A stretch of 64,000 nucleotides of DNA from Blastopirellula sp. J2-11 (lineage in GTDB: Bacteria; Planctomycetota; Planctomycetia; Pirellulales; Pirellulaceae), in NCBI RefSeq assembly GCF_024584705.1, contig NZ_CP097384.1:5890001-5954000 (forward strand), written 5' to 3'. The notes under the pieces were generated by a model, which was given only the letters and a program-made list of their open reading frames with translations, ran no database searches and was not told where the DNA came from. This document shows positions 15,009 to 25,559 of the stretch, one piece after another (position 1 is the first letter of the stretch; the number at the start of each line of letters is the position of its first letter). A program made the position numbers and the translations under genes.

Positions 15009-15421
15009 TCTTCGTAGCCCGCTTGCGCAATTTGAATGGAACACGGCCAGACCACGGATCAAGAACGGAAAAGCAGGGTCGGAAGCAAGCGGAAAACGTC
15101 TCACTAGAACGCTGCGACAGCAAGGGAAAGCGGCTCGCCACTTCAATCCGTGTTGGCGTCGCCATCCGCATTCCCTCGCTGGCGCAACGGGCTAGTGTTC
15201 TGTCACGCGACAATTTTCAGGAGCCATGATTTTATTAGCCGTAGTGCGTTAGCACCGGTTTCTGATGGGAACTCATTTGCGAAAGACAATTGGTAACAGA
15301 AACCGCGGCTAACGCCGTGCGGCTGATTTCGTGGAAGCCGAAAATAGCGATTTGACAGAACACTAGCGTTCAATCGGTTCGAGAAATCGCAGCTTCAAAA
15401 TGCGCAAGCGGGCTACGAAGA
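15009..15421. repeat. Nested inverted-repeat element (R1 copy c with an inserted small TIR element)
   Basis: Outer perfect 21-bp inverted repeat: 15009-15029 (CTTCGTAGCCCGCTTGCGCA core) and 15401-15421. Inside, 15117-15190 carries the R1 loop sequence GCGGCTCGCCACTTCAATCC and the arm ATTCCCTCGCTGGCGC. Confidence 0.85.
15192..15366. mobile_element. 175-bp MITE-like element with perfect 14-bp terminal inverted repeats
   Basis: CTAGTGTTCTGTCA (15192-15205) and TGACAGAACACTAG (15353-15366) are exact reverse complements. Inside is a second imperfect pair (GGTTTCTGATGG near 15260 and GTAACAGAAACCGCGGC near 15294). There is no transposase frame. It sits within the larger R1 copy c. Confidence 0.65.
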
Positions 15422-15453
15422 AAAAAAGCCTGCTCGGTTGGGAGCAGGCTTTG
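15421..15453 (-). terminator. Terminator of the di-heme peroxidase gene
   Basis: Minus strand AAAGCCTGCTC, loop CCAACC, GAGCAGGCTTTTTTT. About 30 bases after the stop codon. Confidence 0.9.
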
Positions 15454-15483
15454 TCGTTGGTTTCCATTTTCCGCCGCGGCGAA

Positions 15484-16722
15484 CTACTTGGGCAGTCGCT
15501 CGGTTTCGACCGGCGGAAATTCGCCGGTTAACGCTTCCATAAATGCGACCAAATCTTCTTTGTCCTGCTGGGTCAGATCGAGCTTTTTCACTTTGTCGCT
15601 GAGGTAGGGATTCGGATGGCCCCCCTTGGCGTACCACTCGACCACTTCCATCAGCGTCTTCTGACTGCCGTCATGCATGTACGGTGCGGTCTGGGCGATG
15701 TTACGCAGCGTCGGAGTTTTGAAGGCGCCTTTGTCCTTCTCTTCTTTGGTCACTTCGTAACGGCCGAGATCCGGCTTCTCGACATCCATGCCAACGCCCA
15801 GGTTGTGATACTGCTCGTCGGTGAAGTTGGCGCCGGCGTGACATGCGGTGCACTTTCCCTTTTCGCTGAAGAAGATTTCGCGTCCGCGACGGGCCGATTC
15901 AGACATCGGCTTGGCGCCGGCGACGGCGGCCTTGTACTTCTCGTACAGATCGGGATCATCTTCTTCCAAGTACTCAATGTCTTCGCCCAGCTGATTCTCG
16001 AAGTTGCGTTGCACTTCGTAGTAGTCGTACGGAGCCGGTCCGGTGACGATGGCCCGTTCAAACGTGGCGAGCGCTTTGCCGACGTTTTCGATGGTGATCT
16101 TGTCGTCGCCAAACACCTTTTTGAACTGCAGTTCGTAGCCGGGAATCTCGTTCAGGCAGAGCACGCAAGCGTCATGCGTATGCCCCATTTCAATCGGGTT
16201 GGCGATCGGACCAATCGCTTGATCTTCGAGCGTCGCCGCGCGACCATCCCAGAACTGCGGGCCGCTGAGGATTCGATTGAAGCTGACCGGCGAGTTACGA
16301 TTGCCCTCTTGTCCTAGCACGCCGACGCCAAATTGCGTTTCTTTCGCCCAACCGTTGGTCGGGTGATGGCAATCGGCGCAGCTGATCGTTTGATCAATCG
16401 AGAGACGTTTGTCGAAGTAGAGCTGACGACCGAGTTCGATCTTAGCGCGGGTCATCGGATTCTTGTCGAGTCCGGTAATGTTGCCGGCTTGGGCGGCGAT
16501 GCCGTAGGGAAGCTCCACTTCCAGCGGCTCATGATTGGCCGGGTCAGCCAACCATTTGGTCAGCGCTTCGACTTCGATCGGGCCTTCGCCCGGGACGCCG
16601 GCGGTTAGCGACGGATCGCCCAGCTTCACTTGATTCGATTTGGCGGCAGGTTCCTCGGCAAACAGGCCGGCGCCGCACGCGACTAACGCGATTAGCAGAG
16701 CGCCCGATAGATGACGTTTCAT
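15484..16722 (-). CDS. Di-heme cytochrome c peroxidase (CCP/MauG family)
   Basis: I start at ATG 16722 (MKRHLSGALLIALVACGAGL) because it begins a signal peptide and has AGGAG upstream; this gives 412 residues. Two c-type heme sites are present, CADCH in ISCADCHHPTNGW and CTACH in KGKCTACHAGANFTDEQYHN, as in bacterial cytochrome c peroxidases, with the typical PLYNTA-like 'SFNRILSGPQFWDGRAATLE' signature. The family reduces peroxide in the periplasm with electrons from small cytochromes, or oxidises protein partners (MauG). The peroxiredoxin gene lies upstream on the same strand, with its own terminator, which suggests separate but possibly related oxidative-stress roles. Confidence 0.9.
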   Translation of the reverse strand: MKRHLSGALLIALVACGAGLFAEEPAAKSNQVKLGDPSLTAGVPGEGPIEVEALTKWLADPANHEPLEVELPYGIAAQAGNITGLDKNPMTRAKIELGRQLYFDKRLSIDQTISCADCHHPTNGWAKETQFGVGVLGQEGNRNSPVSFNRILSGPQFWDGRAATLEDQAIGPIANPIEMGHTHDACVLCLNEIPGYELQFKKVFGDDKITIENVGKALATFERAIVTGPAPYDYYEVQRNFENQLGEDIEYLEEDDPDLYEKYKAAVAGAKPMSESARRGREIFFSEKGKCTACHAGANFTDEQYHNLGVGMDVEKPDLGRYEVTKEEKDKGAFKTPTLRNIAQTAPYMHDGSQKTLMEVVEWYAKGGHPNPYLSDKVKKLDLTQQDKEDLVAFMEALTGEFPPVETERLPK

Positions 16723-16810
16723 CGATGTTCTCCTAGGCAGCAAAGAGAGGACAGGTGGGGAGGGATTTTTGGAATATCCGTTCGCGATAGGTCACTACAA
16801 GGATATAGGT

Positions 16811-16846
16811 AAAAAAAGGCGTCGGAGCAAATGCCGACGCCTTTTT
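16811..16846 (-). terminator. Terminator of the peroxiredoxin gene
   Basis: Minus strand AAAAAGGCGTCGGC, loop ATTTGCT, CCGACGCCTTTTTTT. Confidence 0.9.
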
Positions 16847-16904
16847 CGTGGTTCATCCGTGACCGCTACGTCGAATCGACCGCGATAGGCGCGGTGCGAC
16901 CGAT

Positions 16905-17498
16905 CTAGCCGGCGTATTCGGCGCCGAAGAATTCTTTTGAATCGCTCGGGGTCGGCTTGATCGTGCGGGAGCCTTCTTTCCAGTTGGCCGGGCAAACTTC
17001 GCCGTTCACTTCGTGGAACTGGAGCGCTTTGACCATGCGCAGCGCTTCGTCAACGCTACGGCCCAGCGGCAGATCGTTGACCACCTGGTGACGAACGACC
17101 CCTTTGGTGTCGATCAGGAACAAGCCGCGAAGCGCGATCCCGCCTGACAACAGAACGTCGTACTTGGTCGCGATGCTCTTATCGAGGTCGGCGAGAAGCG
17201 GGTATTGGATGTCGCCGATACCACCTTCGCCGCGAGGAGTGTTGCGCCAAGCCAGGTGCGAGAAGTGGCTGTCAATCGAGCAGCCCAAGACCTGCACGCC
17301 GAGCGCTTTAAAATCTTCGATGCGATCCGAGAATGCGATGATCTCGGTCGGGCAAACGAAGGTGAAATCGAGCGGGTAGAAGAACAACAGGACGTACTGT
17401 CCTTTGTAGTCCGACAGGCTGACTTCTTTGAACTCGCCGGTCTCCGTAACCGCGGTGGCGGTGAAATCAGGCGCTTCCTTCGTAACCAATACGCTCAT
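16905..17498 (-). CDS. 2-Cys peroxiredoxin (AhpC/Prx1 type)
   Basis: 197 residues, the usual length of typical 2-Cys peroxiredoxins. The peroxidatic cysteine is Cys49 in [10 protein letters not shown] and the resolving cysteine is Cys169 in GEVCPANW. The GGIG and YF-type features that make some eukaryotic enzymes sensitive to over-oxidation are partly seen ([18 protein letters not shown]). It reduces hydrogen peroxide and organic peroxides in the cytoplasm using thioredoxin or AhpF-like donors. Start ATG 17498 follows GGAGACAAGACCC. Single-gene transcript, bounded by terminators. Confidence 0.95.
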   Translation of the reverse strand: MSVLVTKEAPDFTATAVTETGEFKEVSLSDYKGQYVLLFFYPLDFTFVCPTEIIAFSDRIEDFKALGVQVLGCSIDSHFSHLAWRNTPRGEGGIGDIQYPLLADLDKSIATKYDVLLSGGIALRGLFLIDTKGVVRHQVVNDLPLGRSVDEALRMVKALQFHEVNGEVCPANWKEGSRTIKPTPSDSKEFFGAEYAG

Positions 17499-17684
17499 GG
17501 GTCTTGTCTCCGTTTCCGAAACTCTGCTACTGGCGGGAACCTGCTCGCTACGTCGAGACTGGATAGGCTCACAAATAATTCCCTATTATCATGACGCTTA
17601 GCGGACCCATTCGGCAAGTGCCGAAAGGGTAATGCCTGCGATAACTTTTGGTTATGGCAAATCGTTCGGTTCGATTGCGAACCA

Positions 17685-17732
17685 TAAAAAACGCCGCACA
17701 GGCGATTATCCTCGCAAGGCGGCGTAAAAAAT
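17685..17732 (-). terminator. Terminator of the DUF1501 gene
   Basis: ACGCCGC (17691-17697) pairs with GCGGCGT (17719-17725); A/T-runs lie on both outer sides, so it could work in both directions. It is about 25 bases past the DUF1501 stop. Confidence 0.8.
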
Positions 17733-17754
17733 GAATCGTGAGATTTCGCGATAG

Positions 17755-19071
17755 TTAGCTAAACAACTCTGCAATGGGTCGCCCGCCATCGGAGATCGGT
17801 ACAGGGCGATCACCGGCGTACAGTTCTTCGTGCGGGTTGATCCCCATCGTCTGGAAGATCGTCGCGAACAGATCAGGCACCGAGACGCGGCGATCGAGCG
17901 CTTTCATCGCCAATTCGTCGGTCTCGCCGATCGCTTTGCCGGTTTGCAGTCCGCCGCCAGCCAGTACGACGGTGAATGCGCCGCCGTGGTGACCACGTCC
18001 GCCGCCGCCGTCAAACTGGGCGGGTCGTCCAAACTCGGACGAGATCACGATCAACGTTTTGTCGAGCAGTTTTTTCTCTTCCAGGTCGGTCACCAAGGTC
18101 GCAATCGCGCCGTCCAACTCTTGAATCAACAAGTGCTGATTCAGCTGTCCTTCGTTGTGCGTATCCCAACCGGTGCCGTTGACGAAGTTCAGGTTATGCG
18201 ACACTTCGATAAAGCGGACGCCTCGTTCGACCAATCGTCGCGAAAGCAGGCAGCGTTGACCAAACTCGCCGCCGTATTTGTTGCGCAGGTCATCCGGCTC
18301 GTTGTCCAGATCAAACGCCTTCATGAACTCGGGGCCCGAGAGACGCAGCGCCGCCTGGCCTGCTTCGGCGTAGTCTTCGATCAGTTGCTTCTCTTCCGCT
18401 TTGGTCAGATAACGATCGCGCAATTTGCCCAACACATTCTCGCGACGCGCGGCGCGCTCGTCCGAAATATGCGGCATGCGGGCCAAGCCGTTCGGGCCTT
18501 GCGCGGTGTCGGTCAAATAGACGTAACCAGCGCTGGCGCCCAGGAATCCGGGACCACGCGTTACGTTGGGGTAACCAATCAACATGTAAGCGGGGGCAAT
18601 GTCGCTCGCCGCGCCACGCTGGTAGGCGATCGCCGAACCGATCGACGGATAGACGATCGTGCCGGACGTATCGCGGCCGGTGTGCATGCGGTTCGTGGCC
18701 GCCGCATGCTCGTCGATCACATCATGGTGAACGGTCCGAATCGGATTGAAACGCTCCATCAGCGGCGCACAGCGTTTGAGGTGCTCGCACACTTGCAGAC
18801 CAGGAACCGCTGTGTCGATCGCGTCGTAATAGCTGCCAGCCTTCTTTAGCTTGGCGTCCCCTTTCGCCTTCGGATCCCACGTATCAATCTGGGCGGCGCC
18901 GCCCCCCAGCCAGACCATGATGCAATGCTCGGCCTTGCCCATCGGCACGACGGGATGCGGCTCTTTGGCTTCTTCGGCAAACAGCGGCAAGCCGCCGGCC
19001 ATCGCCATCGCGCCTGCGGTAGCGGCTGATTGCTTCAGAAAGGAACGACGATTGGTAGAGTTGCTGGACAT
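17755..19071 (-). CDS. DUF1501 family protein, Tat-exported
   Basis: 438 residues when started at ATG 19071 ([20 protein letters not shown]), which gives a twin-arginine signal with RRSFLK; upstream in-frame codons do not fit. DUF1501 proteins have an alkaline phosphatase/sulfatase-like fold, seen here in the C-terminal block [20 protein letters not shown] and [18 protein letters not shown]. The exact reaction is not known. The gene lies 55 bases after the LamG-DUF1549-DUF1553 gene on the same strand; this pairing is a hallmark of planctomycetes and implies a joint extracytoplasmic function, perhaps polysaccharide handling. Confidence 0.9.
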   Translation of the reverse strand: MSSNSTNRRSFLKQSAATAGAMAMAGGLPLFAEEAKEPHPVVPMGKAEHCIMVWLGGGAAQIDTWDPKAKGDAKLKKAGSYYDAIDTAVPGLQVCEHLKRCAPLMERFNPIRTVHHDVIDEHAAATNRMHTGRDTSGTIVYPSIGSAIAYQRGAASDIAPAYMLIGYPNVTRGPGFLGASAGYVYLTDTAQGPNGLARMPHISDERAARRENVLGKLRDRYLTKAEEKQLIEDYAEAGQAALRLSGPEFMKAFDLDNEPDDLRNKYGGEFGQRCLLSRRLVERGVRFIEVSHNLNFVNGTGWDTHNEGQLNQHLLIQELDGAIATLVTDLEEKKLLDKTLIVISSEFGRPAQFDGGGGRGHHGGAFTVVLAGGGLQTGKAIGETDELAMKALDRRVSVPDLFATIFQTMGINPHEELYAGDRPVPISDGGRPIAELFS

Positions 19072-19126
19072 TGCGTTAGCGTCCTTGTCTTGATCGGTGG
19101 GATAGCATAATGGGGAGCAGCAGCGT

Positions 19127-22100
19127 CTACGGCAAGAAAACAAATTCGGGCGTATTCAACAGCGCCCACAGCCCATCTTCCAGCCGCGTGCGCCACTGGG
19201 GATTCAGTCGCTGCGTTGGCAAATCGCCATGACGCACGACCTGTTCTAGCTCCAGCACAATTTCATTGGCGCGGGGATCCAAGTGGTTGGTCCAGGAGAC
19301 CAAGCCGCGCGGCAGCGGTTCGCGTTTCACCAGCGGAGCGTCAACGCGACGCGTTTCATACCCGGGCGAAAGGAGCTCGCGGAAGACCGCCAACTCTTCG
19401 GCGTCCGGCTCACGCGTCAGCACGCGTAAGTAGAGACGTCGCACCAATTCGTCCAGTTTGACATCTTCGAGCGCCATTGCCGTGAAGACGCTGTCGTCGC
19501 TCAATCGCGTGAAGCGCTCTCCCAGTTCGCCGTTGGCGAGAATCGCCGGTTGCAAGACGTTCGGTTCTTTGTCTCGCTCGGCGATCGGATTTTGCCGCGA
19601 ACCGGTCCAGCCAAACGACTCCATCGTCACGATAAAGGGAGCGGCGAACGGCAGCGACAAGCTGGGGCGATCCCGTTCGTTCGAGAGAGAGACAAATTCC
19701 CAGGCCCGGGTCGGCACGCCAAAGTCGGAAGAGTTGTTCACGTCACGCGAACCATCCAGGTCGATATTCAAAGGCCCTACGTCGAGCGATTTCTCGCACG
19801 CTAGGAAGAGCGAGTCGACAATCTGTTCAGCTGTCATTCGACGCGGCGCAGGACCGGCGAAGTTAAACCCAAACGGCGACGGTTCGCTAGTCGCGCGTTG
19901 ATAAGCGTCCGACGAGACGATCTGTCGGGTCAAATGTTTCAGGTCGTAGCCATGTGCGACAAAGTCGCGGGCCAGATACGCCAGCAGTTCGGGATGCGAA
20001 GGATCGGCGTTTTCCCAGTCGTCAAGCATTTCGACGAAACCGCGTCCCATCAGTCGCTGCCAGACGCGATTGACCATCACCTGAGCAAATCGGGTATTCT
20101 CCGGCGCGGTCATGAGCAAAGCCAAGCGTTCACGCGAGTCATCGGCGTCGTTCAGATAAGCCTCGTCCGGCTCGCTTTGCAGTTGTTCAAAGGCCCAGTG
20201 GGGCGAAATTTTTTCGCCTGCCTTCAAGACCGATTTGACGATTCCTTCACGTCCGCCGCCAGGAACGGTGCTCGATTTTGGCACGGCGATTTGGCTGCGG
20301 TTGAGCATCGCTCCCATGCCAAAGAGATCGGCCTGGGCGATATCGTGATAAGGCGCATCATGGCAGCGAGCGCACTTCATCTGCACGCCGAGAAAGGCTT
20401 GACCGAGAACAAACGCTTTGGCCGCCATCGGTGCGTCGTTTTGCGAAGCCATCGCGAAGCCGGCCGTACCGCCGCCGCGAGAGCTTCCTTCCATCATGAC
20501 TAACTCCGTCACCATCCGGTCGAGCGCTTTATTGTCTTGAAACGCTTCGTATAAGTACCAGCGGAAGGGTCCAGTGTTGTTGAGCGTTGGGTTGATGATG
20601 TTGGGGTTCTCGGCCAGCGCGTCTTGCCAATACGAAACCCAGTGATCGGCCCAGCCGCTATCGGCGAGCAAGTGATCGATCGCCCATGCGCGACGCTGCG
20701 CGGACGGTTGCTGCTCGTACTGCGCGATCAACGCGGGAGAGGGGATCCGTCCGACGATGTCGAGCGACAAGCGGCGTAGGAAGGCCAAATCGTCGATCTG
20801 TCCGGTCGGCGTCTCCTCGGCTTCGGCCAGAGCAACATTTAAAAATCGGTCGATGTCGCCGCGAACCGCTTTCTGATAGGGAGGAGCCAATTCGGCGACC
20901 GCAGGAACCTGGATCGCCGCTTGGCCGGCGATATGCTTTTTCGCATGCGCGTGACGCTTGTCCCAATACGGCTTCGCTTCGTCGACTTCGGCGCGGCGCA
21001 GACGATCAAGTTCGCGATACATCAGCCGCTGATCGGCGGCGAAGGGAACCCACGCTTCGTCGGTGATCGCAATCTGCATTTCGTCACGCGGCGAGAGGAG
21101 ATGGAAGTCTCCCTCCGGCGTTGCGATGCTGACCGACGATTCGCCAAACGTTTGCCGACGATTTCCACCGCCGACGATCATCTCATAGGCGACGATATGC
21201 TCTTGGCCGTCGCCGGTGACGGTAATCACTTTTTCTTGATCCCCGCGGGCCAGCGGGCGAATGTTGGGAGCCAGCGAACGATCCGGTTCGATCACCGTAC
21301 CGTGGGCCGAACCGCTGATGTTGTGAAACGGCGTTTGCACTTGCAGCTCGCCGTCGATGTAGACGCGCGCCGAGTTCCGCGAGCGGACCAGCAGGCGATG
21401 TTCTCCCTCAGGCAAAGTAACGCGACCGGCGGCACGCAGTAGATAGGGACTACTGCGATCGGTGCGAACAGCGTCGCCGTTGTATTTTTGGCGAGCGTCC
21501 AAAAAGGCGAACGCCGGGATTTCGTACGCTTCGACAAAGCGCGGCTGACGGAAGTCCCACGACTTGCGATTGGGGATCCCTTCGTACAGTTCGATTCGGA
21601 CGGCGTCACGCGGAAGCTGCGCAACGTCAAAAGTCGGTTTGGGCGCTTCGTAGCGAAATCGCTTTTTGATCGCACCGGCCGAAAGAACGTTGCGGTACAA
21701 AGCGACCTCGTCGATCTGGCCATGGAAAGAACTGCCGGCCTGGCCTCCCAACGCCGATCCAATCCAGACCTGATCGTTATCCACCAGCGGCGCGGCGCCG
21801 GTGTCACCACCCATGTCCCACTTACCTTTAACCGGCTGGCCATCGATATAACCGTGCAGCGATCCTTTTTTTCCAAAGACATAGGTCAACGCGACATGAT
21901 GCCAACCGTCGCCAACGGCGATTATTTTTTCGCTATCCCAGCGGTGATAAGTCGCGTTCTCCGCATCTCGATACAAAAAGCTGATGCCGACCGAATCGCC
22001 GCCGCATAGACGGAGCGACCAGTTTTGATTGTCGGGCGAGAACCCGGCGCGATGGGTCCGGCCTTTACCGATGATGTACATATAGCTGCCGCTACGATGC

Positions 22101-22483
22101 TGCGGAGAGACCCAGGCTTCGATCGTGATCGGATCGCCGGCCGCAAAATCCAACGGGCTCTCGGCGCCGGGATCGTCAATCACAAAGCGGCCAGGCTCTT
22201 TCGCCAATTCGAGCGCGCGATTGTCGACATCAAACAACGGATATTGCGGCGCGGCGGCGCCAACGGTCAGTTTGACCGGTCCATGCTCGGCGGCCGAAAG
22301 CTTCGGTCCGTCGGGCGCTTCGTTCTGGATCTTGGCCAGATCGTCCGCGTCAAAAGACAAGTACAAAACGGGACTATCGGTTTGGATCAGCTCACGGTAA
22401 GTCGCTCCCTGCGCATGGACCACCATCATGGCGATCACACAAAGAGTGGACAGAGCGGGGGAAAAACGGCCTCGAAACAGCAT
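19127..22483 (-). CDS. Secreted LamG - DUF1549 - DUF1553 protein
   Basis: 1118 residues with signal peptide (about 1-26, ending HAQG). A LamG/concanavalin-type jelly roll occupies about 40-285 ([44 protein letters not shown]). A beta-rich linker with PA14-like wording follows ([16 protein letters not shown]). DUF1549 begins near 545 ([31 protein letters not shown]) and contains a heme-type CARCH in [16 protein letters not shown]1553 follows near 800 ([34 protein letters not shown]). The glycan-binding LamG domain suggests surface or periplasmic polysaccharide binding. First gene of a two-gene operon with DUF1501. Confidence 0.9.
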   Translation of the reverse strand: MLFRGRFSPALSTLCVIAMMVVHAQGATYRELIQTDSPVLYLSFDADDLAKIQNEAPDGPKLSAAEHGPVKLTVGAAAPQYPLFDVDNRALELAKEPGRFVIDDPGAESPLDFAAGDPITIEAWVSPQHRSGSYMYIIGKGRTHRAGFSPDNQNWSLRLCGGDSVGISFLYRDAENATYHRWDSEKIIAVGDGWHHVALTYVFGKKGSLHGYIDGQPVKGKWDMGGDTGAAPLVDNDQVWIGSALGGQAGSSFHGQIDEVALYRNVLSAGAIKKRFRYEAPKPTFDVAQLPRDAVRIELYEGIPNRKSWDFRQPRFVEAYEIPAFAFLDARQKYNGDAVRTDRSSPYLLRAAGRVTLPEGEHRLLVRSRNSARVYIDGELQVQTPFHNISGSAHGTVIEPDRSLAPNIRPLARGDQEKVITVTGDGQEHIVAYEMIVGGGNRRQTFGESSVSIATPEGDFHLLSPRDEMQIAITDEAWVPFAADQRLMYRELDRLRRAEVDEAKPYWDKRHAHAKKHIAGQAAIQVPAVAELAPPYQKAVRGDIDRFLNVALAEAEETPTGQIDDLAFLRRLSLDIVGRIPSPALIAQYEQQPSAQRRAWAIDHLLADSGWADHWVSYWQDALAENPNIINPTLNNTGPFRWYLYEAFQDNKALDRMVTELVMMEGSSRGGGTAGFAMASQNDAPMAAKAFVLGQAFLGVQMKCARCHDAPYHDIAQADLFGMGAMLNRSQIAVPKSSTVPGGGREGIVKSVLKAGEKISPHWAFEQLQSEPDEAYLNDADDSRERLALLMTAPENTRFAQVMVNRVWQRLMGRGFVEMLDDWENADPSHPELLAYLARDFVAHGYDLKHLTRQIVSSDAYQRATSEPSPFGFNFAGPAPRRMTAEQIVDSLFLACEKSLDVGPLNIDLDGSRDVNNSSDFGVPTRAWEFVSLSNERDRPSLSLPFAAPFIVTMESFGWTGSRQNPIAERDKEPNVLQPAILANGELGERFTRLSDDSVFTAMALEDVKLDELVRRLYLRVLTREPDAEELAVFRELLSPGYETRRVDAPLVKREPLPRGLVSWTNHLDPRANEIVLELEQVVRHGDLPTQRLNPQWRTRLEDGLWALLNTPEFVFLP

Positions 22484-22730
22484 GATGACTGCCTTGATGG
22501 TCAGATTCGAAACATAGGTAGGCGTTAAAGGTGGGCATCGCCAATTTGGCGACGAAACTCAATTCTAGCAAAAATCCTTTCGCCAGACCATGAAAAATTA
22601 CTTACAAACAGAAGGAGTTCTCTCCTCTTAGGGATCCGCTAGCGTCGGGTGGTTGACCCTTGGGCAGGCGAAGTCGTACAAAGGCGATTTGACACACCTC
22701 TTCCGATGACGAGCAGGGAGCTCTGGAACC

Positions 22731-24296
22731 TTGAATCCTTCGATCAAAAACGCACTCATCAGCGTCAGCGACAAGCTGGGTCTGGTCGACTTTGCTCGCG
22801 GTCTGTGCGCCTGCGGGATCACTGTCTACTCGACCGGCGGCACCAGAAAACACCTGGAAGGGGAGGGGATCGCGGTTCGCGACGTTTCCGAATACACCGG
22901 TTTTCCGGAAATGATGGATGGTCGCCTGAAAACGCTTCATCCGAAAATCTTTGGCGGCATCCTCTGCCGGCATGATCGCGAAGACGACATGCGTGCGATC
23001 GATCAACATCGGATCGAAGCTTTCCCGCTGGTCGTCGTCAATCTCTACCCGTTTGAAGCGACCATCGCCAAGTCGGGCGTCACCATGGCCGAAGCGATCG
23101 AGCAGATCGACATCGGCGGGCCAAGCTTGGTCCGTGCGGCGGCCAAAAATCATGCGTTCACCGCAATCGCATCGCGCCCCGAACATTACGCCGAAATCCT
23201 GGCCCAGATCGAAGCGACCGGCGGAACAACGTTTGAACTGCGACGGAAGTTGGCCAGCGAAGCGTTCGCACATACCGCCGCCTATGACCGCGCGATCTCC
23301 GACTACTTCGTGTCGCAATCGGCGCCAGAAGCTTTCCCGGCGACGATGCACATCGAGCTGAAACGGGAAGAAGTGTTGCGATACGGCGAAAATCCGCATC
23401 AGGAAGCGGCCGTCTATAGCAACCCGCGTGAAGTGGGCGCCAACCTGGTGACCGCTCGCCAGTTGAACGGCAAAGGGCTGTCGTACAACAACCTGCTCGA
23501 TCTCGACAGCGCCTTGGCGATTGCTCGCGGCTTGCCTGATTGCGGAGTCAGCGTGGTCAAGCACAACAACCCCTGCGGCGCAGCGTCCAGCGACAACATC
23601 GCCGACGCATGCCGCAAAGCGATGGACGGCGATCCGGTCAGCGCGTTCGGCAGCGTCCTCGGTTTCAATCATCCGGTCGACGCCGCAGCCGCCGAATATC
23701 TCTCGACGCCGGGCCTGTTTGTTGAAGCGATCGCGGCGCCCAGTTTTTCGGCCGAAGCGGTCGAGATTTTGACCAGCAAGCCGAAGTGGAAAGCGAACGT
23801 TCGCCTGATGCAGGTCGGCGAGTTCACCGATCGCCGCCCCCCTTTGCAAACCCGCTGGATCGAAGGGGGACTGCTGGTTCAGGGAACCGACTTCGAAGAT
23901 GATCCCGAAGCGGAGTGGACCGTCGCCACGAAGGCGCAAGTATCCCCGGAACTTTGGGCCGAACTCAAGTTCGCCTGGGCGGTCTGTCGCTATGTGAAGT
24001 CGAACGCGATCGTCCTGTGCAAAGAACGCGCCTTGATCGGCGCCGGCGCCGGCCAGATGAGCCGCGTCGATTCGGTCGAAATCGCGATCAAGAAGGGAGG
24101 CGAGCGTGGTCCCGGCAGCGTGTTGGCCAGCGACGCATTTTTCCCGTTCCCTGATTCGATTCATGAAGCGGCCAAAGCAGGCGTCGCCGCATTGATTCAG
24201 CCCGGCGGATCGAAACGAGACCAGGAAGTGATCGACGCGTGCAACGAGCACGGGCTGCCGATGATCTTCACAAATCGCCGTCACTTCCGCCATTAA
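22731..24296 (+). CDS. purH: Bifunctional AICAR formyltransferase / IMP cyclohydrolase
   Basis: 521 residues, the normal PurH length. The N-terminal IMP cyclohydrolase (MGS-like) domain shows KNALISVSDKLGLVDFARGL, TGGTRKHLEGEGI and MMDGRLKTLHPKIFGGILCR. The C-terminal AICAR transformylase has LRYGENPHQEAAVY, VVKHNNPCGAA and SDAFFPFPDSIHEAAKAGVA, with the Lys-His pair of the active site in VKHNN. It performs the last two steps of purine synthesis. Translation starts at TTG 22731 behind GGGAG; no ATG fits. A large open frame on the opposite strand across this gene is a shadow. trpC follows 22 bases later. Confidence 0.97.
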   Translation: MNPSIKNALISVSDKLGLVDFARGLCACGITVYSTGGTRKHLEGEGIAVRDVSEYTGFPEMMDGRLKTLHPKIFGGILCRHDREDDMRAIDQHRIEAFPLVVVNLYPFEATIAKSGVTMAEAIEQIDIGGPSLVRAAAKNHAFTAIASRPEHYAEILAQIEATGGTTFELRRKLASEAFAHTAAYDRAISDYFVSQSAPEAFPATMHIELKREEVLRYGENPHQEAAVYSNPREVGANLVTARQLNGKGLSYNNLLDLDSALAIARGLPDCGVSVVKHNNPCGAASSDNIADACRKAMDGDPVSAFGSVLGFNHPVDAAAAEYLSTPGLFVEAIAAPSFSAEAVEILTSKPKWKANVRLMQVGEFTDRRPPLQTRWIEGGLLVQGTDFEDDPEAEWTVATKAQVSPELWAELKFAWAVCRYVKSNAIVLCKERALIGAGAGQMSRVDSVEIAIKKGGERGPGSVLASDAFFPFPDSIHEAAKAGVAALIQPGGSKRDQEVIDACNEHGLPMIFTNRRHFRH

Positions 24297-24318
24297 ACCG
24301 CTTCGGGAAACTTATTTC

Positions 24319-25107
24319 GTGCCGACTGTTCTCGACAAAATCGTCGCTACCAAACGGGAAGAGATCGCCGTCGCGAAATCGCAATACCCGGTCGAACTGC
24401 TCGAGAGCATGATCGCCGACGCGCCGCCGGTCCGCGATTTTTTTGGGGCGCTCGCCGCGGCTGGTCCGATCAAACTGATCGCCGAAGTGAAAAAAGCGAG
24501 CCCCTCCAAGGGGATCATTCGCGAAGACTTCAACCCGGTCGACATCGCGCTGGCCTACGAAGCGGCCGGCGCGACTTGCATTAGCTGCCTCACCGACGAA
24601 GTCTATTTTCAAGGCTCCCTCGATTACCTCCGCGAGATCCGCAAAGCGGTCAGCATTCCGGTCCTGCGGAAAGACTTCATCCTTGATCCCTATCAGCTGT
24701 TGGAGGCCCGCGTCGCCGGCGCCGACGCCGTGCTGTTGATCGCCGAATGCCTGGATGACTGTGCGCTCCGTTCGCTGCACAACGCCGCGATCGATCTGGG
24801 GATGACGCCGCTGGTCGAGCTTTATGATCCCGAAAATATCACTCGCGTCTTAGAAGCGGGCGCCGATTTGATCGGGGTCAACAATCGCGATCTGCGAACC
24901 TTCGAGATCGACTTGCAACATACGGTTCGCTTGCGTCAGCAAATCCCGAGCGACAAACTGCTGGTTGGCGAAAGCGGCATCTTCACCCACGACGACGTGC
25001 AGTTGCTCTCCACAGCCGGCGTCGACGCGATCTTGGTTGGCGAGAGCCTGATGCGCCAGGCAGATATCGGCGCGGCGGTTAAGGCGCTGCTGGGCACAGC
25101 GGGATGA
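24319..25107 (+). CDS. trpC: Indole-3-glycerol phosphate synthase
   Basis: 262 residues, GTG start. TrpC barrel motifs are present: IAEVKKASPSKGIIREDFNP (catalytic lysine and phosphate-site region), ISCLTDEVYFQGSLDYLREI, PVLRKDFILDPYQLLEARVA, GVNNRDLRTFEIDL and VGESGIFTHDDV. It converts CdRP to indole-3-glycerol phosphate in tryptophan synthesis. It is placed with purH and not with other trp genes, which is common in dispersed planctomycete pathways. The stop overlaps the start of the next gene (ATGA), indicating translational coupling. Confidence 0.96.
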   Translation: MPTVLDKIVATKREEIAVAKSQYPVELLESMIADAPPVRDFFGALAAAGPIKLIAEVKKASPSKGIIREDFNPVDIALAYEAAGATCISCLTDEVYFQGSLDYLREIRKAVSIPVLRKDFILDPYQLLEARVAGADAVLLIAECLDDCALRSLHNAAIDLGMTPLVELYDPENITRVLEAGADLIGVNNRDLRTFEIDLQHTVRLRQQIPSDKLLVGESGIFTHDDVQLLSTAGVDAILVGESLMRQADIGAAVKALLGTAG

Positions 25108-25559
25108 CGCTCACGTTGATCCTGCTAGGACTGCTGTGCGGGCCATGGCTGATCGCAACTTTGCTGCGATTATCGCCGGCCAGCAAGCATCTGGCCGGAA
25201 CCATCGGCGTCACGCTGCTCTTTCTGTTTGCCGGCCTGGGTCACTTTATCGTGACAGACGAGATGGTCTCGATGCTGCCCGAGTTCTTGCCGCTTCGTCG
25301 AATCGCCGTCTATCTCTCAGGCATCGTCGAATGGATCGCCGCGATCTTCGTATTGATTCCGTTGCTGCGCAAATCGACCGGCTGGTTCCTGATTGCGCTG
25401 CTCGTTTTACTACTGCCGGTCAATATTTATGCCGCGATGATGCACGCCCCGGCAGGCGGCCATGCCTGGGGACCGATCTATCTGCTGATTCGCGTGCCGT
25501 TGCAAACGATCATGATCGTGTGGGTCTATTATTTTGCGGTCCGTCCGGCAGACCAATAG
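25104..25559 (+). CDS. DoxX-like small integral membrane protein
   Basis: 151 residues, four predicted membrane helices (about 2-18, 28-47, 70-92, 96-115/125-145). LLFLFAGLGHFIVTDEMVSM and VYLSGIVEWIAAIFVLIPLL are typical of DoxX/DoxD-like membrane proteins, whose physiological role is poorly known. It is coupled to trpC by a 4-base overlap; that need not mean a role in tryptophan synthesis. Confidence 0.8.
   Translation: MTLTLILLGLLCGPWLIATLLRLSPASKHLAGTIGVTLLFLFAGLGHFIVTDEMVSMLPEFLPLRRIAVYLSGIVEWIAAIFVLIPLLRKSTGWFLIALLVLLLPVNIYAAMMHAPAGGHAWGPIYLLIRVPLQTIMIVWVYYFAVRPADQ

Larger units (their letters stand above)
14699..15483. other. Intergenic region with leader-like ORF, terminator and nested repeats
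   Basis: No normal gene. From left: terminator (14717-14750, minus), a 28-codon ORF (14779-14865, minus), a featureless stretch to about 15008, then nested repeats (15009-15421) and the terminator of the peroxidase gene (15421-15453). Confidence 0.6.

Noticed and set aside
22602-24293. 563-codon open frame on minus
   Set aside because: Lies antisense to purH, whose protein motifs are unmistakable; the frame is a GC-codon-bias shadow.
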